Below the pieces are notes generated by a model. The model was not told where the DNA came from. It searched no databases and saw nothing but the letters and a program-made list of their open reading frames with translations. From Virgibacillus dokdonensis (GTDB lineage: Bacteria; Bacillota; Bacilli; Bacillales; Amphibacillaceae): a stretch of DNA of 64,000 bases. Of this stretch, positions 33,332 through 40,899 are shown piece by piece (the stretch's first letter is position 1; the number at the start of each line of letters is the position of its first letter). The DNA is taken from contig NZ_LT745763.1 of assembly GCF_900166595.1 (NCBI RefSeq), forward strand, positions 348,307 to 412,306, read 5' to 3'. The position numbers and the translations under genes are program-made.

Positions 33332-34327
33332 ATGCAGAAATATATATTCCTTATTATGGTCATTATAGGGCTGTTTTATTTAGCAGCTTGTAGTGGAGGT
33401 GATAAAGCAAATAATCATTCAGCGGCTAGCAATGGAGAGGCACAAGCAATTGTTTTTGGAACAGGTGGCACATCCGGAACCTATTATCCGATAGGAGGTG
33501 CTTTGAAGCCAGTTTTTGAAGAAAGTGAATTTGTAAATAATGTAACTGTTGAATCTACAGGTGCCTCTGTTGCTAACGTTCAAAATATGCAGAATGGATT
33601 GAATCAAATGAGCATTATCATGAGCGATGTTGGGTTTGATGCAATAGAGGGAACAGGTCAATTTGATGGAAACTCTGTAGATGTGCAAGCACTGGCGGGT
33701 ATGTATCAAAATGTTGTTCAAATTGTTGCTACTACTGATAGCGGGATTGAGAATGTGGAAGATTTGGAAGGGAAACGTGTTGGTGTTGGTAAAGTAGGAT
33801 CTGGTGTGGAACAAAGCGCACAGAAGGTACTAGAAGTACTGGGGTTATCCTATGATAATCTTTCTAAAGTTACACATACAGGTTACGCTGATAGTGTACA
33901 GGAAATGAAAAATGGAAATTTAGATGCAGCGTTTTTCACTTCTGGTATCCCGAATAGTAATATTACAGATTTAATGCAACAAAATGATGTGGTGTTTGTA
34001 GAAATAAAAGCAGATATAGCAAATACTTTGATGGAAAAGTATCCGTTTTATAAATCGTTTACGATCCCAGCGAATGATGAGACGATGTACAATCTAGCGG
34101 AGGAAGTGACAACGGTTGGTATTCAGAACTTAATCGCAGTATCTCCTGACTTAAATGAAGATATTGTATATGATTTAACAAAACGCTATTATGATTATTT
34201 AGGGAGTGAAGAGATCTCTATTCATGCTTTGAAATATTTAGAGAGAGATCAAATAGCAACGGATTTAGTAGTACCATTGCACCCCGGAGCGAAAAAGTTT
34301 TATCAAGAGCAGGGATTGGTAGACTAA
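33332..34327 (+). CDS. TAXI-family TRAP transporter solute-binding lipoprotein
   Basis: This 331-aa lipoprotein has signal MQKYIFLIMVIIGLFYLAAC with lipobox Cys near residue 20. The TAXI fold starts IVFGTGGTSGTYYPIGGAL, has DVQALAGMYQNVVQIVAT near 110 and GKRVGVGKVGSGVEQSAQ near 140. It captures a small organic anion or amino acid such as glutamate or 2-oxoglutarate; the substrate is not known. ATG follows GGAGGGGGAGAGG. It overlaps none but is one base from the DUF1850 gene, which with the TRAP permease completes the transporter. Confidence 0.92.
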   Translation: MQKYIFLIMVIIGLFYLAACSGGDKANNHSAASNGEAQAIVFGTGGTSGTYYPIGGALKPVFEESEFVNNVTVESTGASVANVQNMQNGLNQMSIIMSDVGFDAIEGTGQFDGNSVDVQALAGMYQNVVQIVATTDSGIENVEDLEGKRVGVGKVGSGVEQSAQKVLEVLGLSYDNLSKVTHTGYADSVQEMKNGNLDAAFFTSGIPNSNITDLMQQNDVVFVEIKADIANTLMEKYPFYKSFTIPANDETMYNLAEEVTTVGIQNLIAVSPDLNEDIVYDLTKRYYDYLGSEEISIHALKYLERDQIATDLVVPLHPGAKKFYQEQGLVD

Positions 34328-34328
34328 T

Positions 34329-34796
34329 GTGAGGATACGTTATGTCCGCCGTGTTTTGCTTATTTTATGTTTCTTGGTTGTCAGTTTTATTGGGATGCTC
34401 TTTTTTCCAACGCGAGCCATTGTTGTTTTACAAAATGATGCTATTATTTATGCATTTCCTGAAAGTGAGGGTACGTTTGCGTTGGAATGGGTGCACTCCG
34501 TTGAAAAAGAAAAATGGATAGAAAAATTTCGAGTGAATAATTGTCAAATTTTTTTACAATCCACAAAGTTTAAAACGTTTGGAGCAGGGGTGCCTGCAAT
34601 AACAGAACAAGTAATCAAACAGAAAAACGGCTGGTTAGTTGTAGATTTACATCGAGAAATTGGGAGTGAGCTAGTGGTTCGCACTACAGAAATAAACCAT
34701 TATAAGTTTATCTTTAAAGGGAAGTATTATCCAATGGCAGCAAGTGATGCTCCTTATGTTATTAAAACGGAACGTGTTCCTTTTTTTGCACTATAG
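34329..34796 (+). CDS. DUF1850 protein of the TAXI-TRAP transporter
   Basis: This 155-aa protein has one N-terminal membrane span and then a beta domain with FALEWVHSVEKEKWIEKFRV, the DUF1850 hallmark (HSVEK). Such proteins sit between TAXI binding protein and TRAP permease genes. GTG at 34329 is two bases after the previous stop, so translation is coupled. The last codons (PFFAL) and the TAG stop are family A repeat sequence (TTTGCACTATAGG), so the native end may have been replaced. Confidence 0.82.
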   Translation: MRIRYVRRVLLILCFLVVSFIGMLFFPTRAIVVLQNDAIIYAFPESEGTFALEWVHSVEKEKWIEKFRVNNCQIFLQSTKFKTFGAGVPAITEQVIKQKNGWLVVDLHREIGSELVVRTTEINHYKFIFKGKYYPMAASDAPYVIKTERVPFFAL

Positions 34797-34878
34797 GAAA
34801 GTATTTTTGGTGTTTATATTATAAGATAATTGACGGCGTTTTTCGCGATAGATTTAGCGACAAGCCAAGTTCTTCTAA
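34784..34878 (+). repeat. Dispersed repeat family A overlapping DUF1850 stop
   Basis: TTTTTTGCACTATAGGAAAG supplies the final codons of the upstream gene. The right end reads TTAGCGACAAGCCAAGTTC. It lies in the gap before the TRAP permease gene. Confidence 0.82.
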
Positions 34879-34921
34879 TATTTAGTAGTCTGTCCCCAAT
34901 AAAGAATGGTGAGGTGAAAAA

Positions 34922-37072
34922 ATGAGCGGTGGAGATAAGCTACGGGATTACGAGAGAGAAAGTAACGTACGTACGCATTTACCTAGAGGTGTTCGGATAC
35001 TATTTGTTGGAATAGCTGTAGCCTTAGGGATTTTTCATCTTTACACATCCTATGCAGGTGCGCTTGTTGATATAAAACAACGTAGTATTCATCTATACAC
35101 ACTAATGATGCTAGCATTTTTATTGTATCCTATAACAAAGAAGAAAAAAAGAAACAAAATACCAATATATGATTATATGTTAGCAGGTGCATCGCTCGTT
35201 TTAGGAATCTATATGTTGGTGTCAGCAACTACGATTATTGAGTCAGGCGGGCAAATTAATCATATAGACGTGTATGTAGGAATGGTCGTTATTATCGTAT
35301 TATTTGAAATAACGAGGAGAGTAACCGGATGGGGGCTAACATTATTAGCTTTCGGTTTTCTTGTTTATGGATTCTATGTCAAACTCTCTATCTACCCTCA
35401 ATTGACGTGGGACATTATTATAAATGCTTCAAGTGGGATTATATTCCATCTTGTTTACATTACAGAAGGAGTGTTAGGTACTGCGATAGGTGTATCAGCT
35501 AGCTATATTATATTATTTATTCTGTTTGGCGCATTTTTAAGCAAATCAGGTATGGGGCAATTATTTAACGATATAGCCATGGCTGTAGCGGGTCATACCA
35601 AAGGTGGACCAGCTAAAGTTGCTGTTTTAGCTAGTGGTTTTCTAGGCTCGATTAACGGATCAGCTATTGCAAATGTTGTAACAACAGGCGCCTTTACCAT
35701 CCCACTTATGAAAAAAGTTGGCTATCATAAAAATTTTGCTGGAGCTGTAGAGTCTGCTTCTAGTGTAGGTGGACAAATTTTGCCGCCAATTATGGGGGCG
35801 GCCGCCTTTATTATGGCAGAAAATCTAGGGATTCCGTACACTACTGTCATTCTAGCGGGAATTATTCCAGCATTGCTATTTTATTTTGGAGTTTTATTAC
35901 AAGTTCATATTAGAGCTTCAAAACTTAAGCTAAAAGGGTTAGACAAAAATGAGTTACCCACTGTGAAGACAGTTTTAATGAAGCGCGGACATCTTTTGAT
36001 TCCAATGATCATTCTTTTGTATTTATTATTTAGTGGGAAGACACCTTTTTATGCAGCTTTTTGGTCAATTATAGCTACAGTTCTCATTACCGGGACTGGG
36101 AGAATGTTATTTATTAGCGGTGCTGTTTCACTTTTTCTCTTGTTTGAACCGCAAATTGTTGCAGTTTTGGTAGGTGCGAGTATACCAGAATTACGTGACA
36201 ATTGGTTCGAGTTGGGAAGCATTATTATCATTCCATTGGTGATCAATTTGATACGTAAGCAGGCACAAGTAAAAGCGGAAGAAATTCATGTGAGGGATTT
36301 TGTAGATGCATTAGAAAATGGTGTTAGAACAACAATTCCAGTAGCCGTAGCATGTGGAGCTGTTGGCATAATTGTAGGTATAAGCTCTTTAACAGGTGTG
36401 GCCTTGGAAATTGCAAGTTCTATTGTTAGTATTGGGGATTTGATCCAAAGTCCACTTTTTCAACTGCTTATTACATTATTTTTAACTATGATAGCTTCTA
36501 TTATATTGGGAATGGGTCTTCCAAGTATACCAACGTATATTATTACGAGTACCATGGCCGCTCCTATTCTGTTACAATTACCATATTTCCGTGAATTGAC
36601 TGGTGCAGGTGAATCAGCCGTTTTTGTTGCCCACATGTTTGTTTTTTATTTTGGAATATTTGCAAATATTACCCCTCCAGTGGCATTGGCTGCATTTGCA
36701 GGTGCAGGAATAAGTGGTGGAGAGCCGATGAGAACAGGGTTTCAAGCAATGAAACTAGCCATAGCAGGTTTTATTGTACCGTTTATGTTTGTTTTTTCTA
36801 ATCAAATGTTAATGATGGATGCAACTATTGGGAATATATTCGTTATAATGGCGACCTCATTAACAGGGGTATTCTTACTATCTGTAGCTGTAGAAGGTTA
36901 TTTTAAGCGCCCGCTTGCTTGGTATATTCGAATTATTGCTACGATAGGAGCTTTATTATTAATATATCCAGGATTGTGGACAGATATGGCTGGGCTCGTT
37001 GCTTTGCTTTTTGTACTAGTAATAAGTTTAAAGAGGAATAATGGACTCCCGGCGTCAGAAAATGTGAGTTAG
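34922..37072 (+). CDS. TRAP transporter fused permease (4TM + 12TM)
   Basis: This 716-aa membrane protein has a small 4-helix (DctQ-like) part in the first 190 residues fused to the large DctM-like part. The large part has SGMGQLFNDIAMAVAGHTKG near residue 210, GSINGSAIANVVTTGAFTIP near 240, and IILGMGLPSIPTYIITSTMA near 535. It uses an ion gradient to import what the TAXI protein delivers. ATG follows GGTGAGGTG. Its 125-bp gap from the DUF1850 gene is mostly repeat A. Confidence 0.94.
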   Translation: MSGGDKLRDYERESNVRTHLPRGVRILFVGIAVALGIFHLYTSYAGALVDIKQRSIHLYTLMMLAFLLYPITKKKKRNKIPIYDYMLAGASLVLGIYMLVSATTIIESGGQINHIDVYVGMVVIIVLFEITRRVTGWGLTLLAFGFLVYGFYVKLSIYPQLTWDIIINASSGIIFHLVYITEGVLGTAIGVSASYIILFILFGAFLSKSGMGQLFNDIAMAVAGHTKGGPAKVAVLASGFLGSINGSAIANVVTTGAFTIPLMKKVGYHKNFAGAVESASSVGGQILPPIMGAAAFIMAENLGIPYTTVILAGIIPALLFYFGVLLQVHIRASKLKLKGLDKNELPTVKTVLMKRGHLLIPMIILLYLLFSGKTPFYAAFWSIIATVLITGTGRMLFISGAVSLFLLFEPQIVAVLVGASIPELRDNWFELGSIIIIPLVINLIRKQAQVKAEEIHVRDFVDALENGVRTTIPVAVACGAVGIIVGISSLTGVALEIASSIVSIGDLIQSPLFQLLITLFLTMIASIILGMGLPSIPTYIITSTMAAPILLQLPYFRELTGAGESAVFVAHMFVFYFGIFANITPPVALAAFAGAGISGGEPMRTGFQAMKLAIAGFIVPFMFVFSNQMLMMDATIGNIFVIMATSLTGVFLLSVAVEGYFKRPLAWYIRIIATIGALLLIYPGLWTDMAGLVALLFVLVISLKRNNGLPASENVS

Positions 37073-37159
37073 AAAGTTTCGATTTATTGGTTTCTCTCAA
37101 AATCCACATGTTGAATTCATACTTTAATTATTCATCTAAAGCGACATGTAATGTTCTCC

Positions 37160-37219
37160 CACTATAGGAGAGGATAAAATTTTTGGTTTAGACTTGGCGA
37201 CAAGCCAAATTTTTCTAAT
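37160..37219 (+). repeat. Dispersed repeat family A, shortened copy
   Basis: CACTATAGGAGAGGATAAAA is joined directly to GACTTGGCGACAAGCC and TTTTTCTAA; the middle is missing. It lies 68 bp before the MifM-like gene. Confidence 0.75.
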
Positions 37220-37287
37220 AATCAAAGGTGCTTGCATCTTATGTTATAATAGGAGAAGTTAAAGGCAGATAAGGAGGTGAATATAAA

Positions 37288-37662
37288 ATGATTGATTTGC
37301 TAAATGAACTGATGAATGATGCTTCTCCCGTTTATTTTTATTTAAGCATCCTTTTTACGTTGTCATCAGCCTATTCGTTTACAGCTATTCAGCCTAGACA
37401 TATAATGGAATCTCGCTATCTACAAATAAGAGAATACCATAATGAACGCTATCGTTTATTACCAATCCAAGAGTTATTTGGCATGTGTGATGAAATTTTC
37501 CAATGGGTTGTAAAAAAAGCGAACCGAATTACTTCTCCAGATGATGATGCAGATCACTCTTTCTTCTCGTTAAAAAGCCAAAATGTATTACAACGAGGAG
37601 GAAAAAAATGCACAATCATTTTATATTCACATTTTTCAAGAAATACGGAGTTATTAGTTTAG
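37288..37662 (+). CDS. MifM-like regulatory arrest peptide upstream of yidC2
   Basis: This 124-aa protein has one N-terminal membrane segment (VYFYLSILFTLSSAYSF, residues 15-31), a basic middle, and an acidic motif SPDDDADHSFFSL at residues 83-95. Length to the motif, topology, position before yidC2 and the motif itself resemble B. subtilis MifM, whose ribosome stalls near residues 86-89 in a DEEDAGSLLL tail (recalled, not searched). ATG follows AAGGAGGTGA, an excellent site. The frame runs on over the yidC2 ribosome binding site and 55 bp into yidC2. Direct homology is an inference. Confidence 0.72.
   Translation: MIDLLNELMNDASPVYFYLSILFTLSSAYSFTAIQPRHIMESRYLQIREYHNERYRLLPIQELFGMCDEIFQWVVKKANRITSPDDDADHSFFSLKSQNVLQRGGKKCTIILYSHFSRNTELLV
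37560..37604 (+). promoter_or_regulatory. Hairpin sequestering the yidC2 ribosome binding site
   Basis: TTTCTTCTCGTT (37560-37571) can pair with AACGAGGAGGAAA (37592-37604): 12 pairs, with one bulged G and one G-U. The second strand is the yidC2 ribosome binding site. The first strand encodes the residues just after the acidic DDDAD motif of the MifM-like peptide, so a ribosome stalled there would open the stem. This is the logic known for mifM-yidC2. Confidence 0.72.
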
Positions 37663-38408
37663 GTTTGCTATTTTTGCTGACGGGGTGTCAGGCAGACGGT
37701 GGGATGATGGGTTTTCAAAATCCATTTCCGCAAATGATAAAATATGTTGCTAGTTTGTTTGGGAATGATTATGGCTTATCCATTGTGTTAATAACCATAC
37801 TCATTCGCTTGTTGCTCATGCCACTTGCATTTAGTCAAATGAAAAAAGGGGCAAAAATGAAAACAAAGATGAAAGAAATGAAACCAGAAATGGACGCTCT
37901 TTCACAAAAATATAAAAATAAAAAGGATGCTAGCGCAAAAGCAGCTATGCAAAAAGAAATGATGCAGTTGTACCAAAAGCACGAATTTAACCCAATTAGT
38001 TCGATGGGATGTTTGCCAATAATGCTCCAATTCCCTGTCGTCATTGCGTTTTATCATGCTATTCGAAACTCGCAAGAAATAGCGACACACTCCTTTTTAT
38101 GGTTTAATTTGGGAGAAGTGGATATTATTTTGCCATTTATCGCAGCAGCTGTATATTTCTTGCAATCCCGTTTTTCATTAATTGGTATGGATGAGAAACA
38201 AAAGAAACAAATGGCGATCATGGGGTTGATTTCCCCGATTATGATTGGCTTTATTTCCTTTAGTACAGCAGCAGCATTGCCTTTGTATTGGACAGTTAGT
38301 GGTACAGTTCTTGTTATACAAACTTTAGTTGCTAAAAAGCTATATTATCGTGAGCATTTAAGCAATAAAGGCAATGCAATGGAGAAGTTAGAAACGACAT
38401 CATCGTAG
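37608..38408 (+). CDS. yidC: Membrane protein insertase YidC2 (YidC/Oxa1 family)
   Basis: This 266-aa lipoprotein insertase has signal peptide lipobox LLTGC near residue 27, then five membrane helices: YGLSIVLITILIRLLLMPLA near 60 with the conserved Arg in the groove, coiled-coil loop MKEMKPEMDALSQKYKNKKD, and SSMGCLPIMLQFPVVIAFYH near 130. It inserts membrane proteins alone or with SecYEG. The B. subtilis counterpart is YidC2/YqjG. ATG has GAGGAGG upstream, but the site is covered by a hairpin and overlaps the MifM-like gene. Confidence 0.93.
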   Translation: MHNHFIFTFFKKYGVISLGLLFLLTGCQADGGMMGFQNPFPQMIKYVASLFGNDYGLSIVLITILIRLLLMPLAFSQMKKGAKMKTKMKEMKPEMDALSQKYKNKKDASAKAAMQKEMMQLYQKHEFNPISSMGCLPIMLQFPVVIAFYHAIRNSQEIATHSFLWFNLGEVDIILPFIAAAVYFLQSRFSLIGMDEKQKKQMAIMGLISPIMIGFISFSTAAALPLYWTVSGTVLVIQTLVAKKLYYREHLSNKGNAMEKLETTSS

Positions 38409-38540
38409 TTGCTTACAGTAAGTTGTTTATATTATTGATGGTTGCTTGAAATAGCTAATTGCTTTAAAGTAGTTTGTTTCTTTTTCGTTTTATTATAGGG
38501 AAGCATACAATATTTTGCGGCTTCCATTGGATTAAAATAT

Positions 38541-38804
38541 AACAAAGGGTCAGGGCGCCCGTTAGCAACGTAGCGAGTGGAACGAATCAACAAAAGTTTT
38601 AGGAAGCCTGGCACTAAAACAGGGATATGCCGACGCCCTAAGGCAAGCCGTTTTTAGTCGCCTTCCTATTTAGAACGAACCGATGATGACTTCGCTTAGG
38701 GCAATGGAGTGAAGTCGCCTAGTTGCTGGGCGCTGGAGCCGGACGTGGCTAAATAACTTAGTGAGTTTATCCACAGCTGCTAAATTTTATAATTTCCTAG
38801 ACCA
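38541..38804 (-). repeat. Dispersed repeat family B, inverted copy 5, intact target site
   Basis: It runs from AACAAAGGGTCAGGGCGCCC to GGACGTGGCTAAATAACTTAG, TTTATCCACAGCTGC and TATAATTTCCTAGACCA. It is a near twin of copy 3 (28558) but without the IS4 element, so it shows the pre-insertion sequence. Confidence 0.88.
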
Positions 38805-38808
38805 TAAA

Positions 38809-38842
38809 AAAAGACCAAATCGCTTCTTGATTTGGTCTTTTA
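38809..38842. terminator. Bidirectional terminator
   Basis: AAAGACCAAATC pairs with GATTTGGTCTTT, with A-run and T-run outside. It follows a family B copy directly, as does the riboswitch terminator next to copy 3. Confidence 0.75.
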
Positions 38843-39266
38843 AAATGCCAATAATTGTAAATTTGCTTAAGTTCATCATTCTTTCGCTTGAGTTTCATGA
38901 AAAGTCGTTGAAGTTCACAAGATAGTTACTCGAAGTTCACAATGAAGTCGCTGAAGTTCACAATGATGTACGTTGCTACGTGCCGAATTTAATGAGCTTA
39001 TAAACATCATTACGCTCGAACCCGAACTAGTATTTTTTATTTGCAAAACATTTTCTCTAAGAGTAACGAGTAGGATTAGACAATTTTTAAAAATGATGGT
39101 GCACTTTTGGAATAACGTTTCAGTTGGACCTACCAATTTCTTATACCGTTCTATTGGTTAAGAGGCCTACATTGTATTTCATATGAAACTTATATAGATT
39201 TTCAATAAATTAAATGTATGCTATTATTATGAAAAATTATTTTTTATTTAGGAAGGAGCACGTCTA
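38843..39266. other. Gene-free stretch with short tandem repeat
   Basis: At 38902-38965 three units of 20-23 bp share CGAAGTTCACAATG or TGAAGTTCACAAG (AAGTCGTTGAAGTTCACAAG is the first). ORFs here have no ribosome binding site or family features. A promoter for the acetyltransferase gene downstream is not clear. Confidence 0.6.
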
Positions 39267-39764
39267 TTGGGATTATCAGTAAGAAAGGCGAATACAACAG
39301 ATATAGACGATATAAAACAAATCTTAATGGAAGCTGCACGTTGGATTGAAAGACAAGGAATTAATCAGTGGGAATTCCTGTTAGCAGACGATCAAGATGA
39401 AGAAATAAAAGCAAATATAGAGGAAGGGACAATGTATGTAGCAGAAATGAATCATAAAATTGTTGCTACATTTTACCTTGGTTTTACTCAAACCGAATTT
39501 GATATAAAGGTATGGGGAGAAAGAAAGGATAACGCCTGTTATTTACATCGGTTGGCTGTTCATCAAGATTATCGCGGAAAACAAATCGGAAAACAAGTTA
39601 TAGATTGGATAGTGTCCCATTTAGATAAAGAGACTGTGCTTAGATTGGATTGCGTTGCGGAGAATCCGGGGTTAAATCGGTTCTATCAACAATACGGCTT
39701 CAACTTTGTAGGAAAAGAAAAAGAAGGGGAAAAGGAGTTCTCTTTATATGAAAAATTGATATAA
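39267..39764 (+). CDS. GNAT-family acetyltransferase
   Basis: This 165-aa acetyl-CoA-dependent N-acetyltransferase starts LSVRKANTTDIDDIKQILME, has NACYLHRLAVHQDYRGKQIG near residue 95 (motif A, R/Q-x2-G-x-G/A type with RGKQIGK binding the CoA pyrophosphate) and AENPGLNRFYQQYGFNFVGK (motif B). The substrate is unknown. The start is TTG with GGAAGGAGC 8 bp upstream. It stands with the small hypothetical gene downstream. Confidence 0.88.
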   Translation: MGLSVRKANTTDIDDIKQILMEAARWIERQGINQWEFLLADDQDEEIKANIEEGTMYVAEMNHKIVATFYLGFTQTEFDIKVWGERKDNACYLHRLAVHQDYRGKQIGKQVIDWIVSHLDKETVLRLDCVAENPGLNRFYQQYGFNFVGKEKEGEKEFSLYEKLI

Positions 39765-39848
39765 TATTGGTGTGTAATTTTTAATTCTTCTATTAACAGT
39801 TTAATAGGTAGCGTTGTGCCAATTTCTACAAAAACATGGAGGTGTGAC

Positions 39849-40220
39849 ATGAACATAAATGCTGTAAATAGGTCATTAATGTTTTGGGATAATGGAATAA
39901 AAAATAAAGAAGAGACATTGTATTCGAAAGATGGAAATAATGAAAAAGAGAAAAGGGATGGAAAGGTAGAAGTTGTAACAGTTAACGAACGCACAAAAAC
40001 GTATTTGGTGTTAGCTGACGGTAAGAGGATTTTAATTGCAGATGAAGTAAGTAAAGATCAGTTGCAACAAAATGTTAGTTCGCAAGAGCAAAAGGAAAGT
40101 AACGCTTCTGAAACAATGGAATTTTTAAACCATCTATTGGGGGTAGGGTCTTCAAGTTTCGTAGGCTTCCGGGTCAGTAATCTTCAAGAAGAAAAAAGTT
40201 ATGGACGAGAAGAGAATTGA
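39849..40220 (+). CDS. Hypothetical protein, 123 aa
   Basis: This protein was not recognised. It is charged and Lys/Glu-rich, with a central strand pattern KVEVVTVNERTKTYLVLADG followed by KRILIADEV, and a hydrophobic patch ETMEFLNHLLGVGSSSFVGF. There is no signal peptide or membrane span. ATG at 39849 has GGAGGTG upstream (39839-39845), and the coding-like composition supports a real gene. It lies 84 bp after the acetyltransferase gene. Confidence 0.6.
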   Translation: MNINAVNRSLMFWDNGIKNKEETLYSKDGNNEKEKRDGKVEVVTVNERTKTYLVLADGKRILIADEVSKDQLQQNVSSQEQKESNASETMEFLNHLLGVGSSSFVGFRVSNLQEEKSYGREEN

Positions 40221-40899
40221 AGCCATTGGTTGGTATAGAAAGCTATTTATGGATGTTTGTTTTAAACGTAATAAACTCTTATCAGCACTTGGGTAGTTAT
40301 GTTTTTGATCAAAGACATCTCTAAAAGACGATATGGGAGTGTACACATGCGATGTGTACGTTTGATTTCTGTGAGAGGCGTGGTCAGTTATTGACGACGC
40401 CGACTAGTTTGGGTGCTTATAAATTATCAACAAACTGCCAAGTGACTTACGAGAAATAAAAAATTATCATTGCATCTTGATTGAATTTTCGGTAAAATTA
40501 AATTATTAAAATTGAATACTATGTATAAAAGGCTAAATGAAAATTAAGTCAAAAAAGTTGACGAAGCAAAGTAAGACTCTAGACCTTTTGACATGGATAA
40601 GCTGCTAAATCTAATCGACTTTACTGTTGAAGTAAAGCGGATCATTAGGTAGAAACCAGTTATAGGGACAAAGTACAATTTCGTACCATTTGTCTTTATG
40701 GCTGGTTTTTTTGCACGATAGGGAAGTGAAAATTTGGGCTTTATCGTATAAGTAAAACGACGGCCACTGCCATACAGACTTGGCAATACCCGAGTTTTTC
40801 TAATTTTTATTCTCTGTGCATTAGTAAGAAAAGGTATGGAGAAATAGGGCATTCCATATAAATGGAATATACTAAAATATTTTAGAGGGGGAATGAACA
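40221..40899. other. Gene-free stretch: hairpin, terminator-like stem, family A copy
   Basis: A small palindrome GTGTACACATGCGATGTGTAC lies near 40338 (21 bases, two pairing arms of about 8). A long stem at 40653-40713 pairs AACCAG with CTGGTT and GGACAAA with TTTGTC, ending in a T-run; it is a probable terminator. Its T-run merges with a family A copy (40708-40803). No gene was seen. The aminotransferase gene follows. Confidence 0.6.
40708..40803 (+). repeat. Dispersed repeat family A after a terminator T-run
   Basis: TTTTTTGCACGATAGGGAAG is continuous with the terminator T-run. The element ends CAGACTTGGCAATACCCGAG and TTTTTCTAA. Confidence 0.8.

Noticed and set aside
38973..39161. 62-codon plus-strand ORF after the GTTCACAA repeats
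   Set aside because: No ribosome binding site and no recognisable composition or motif.
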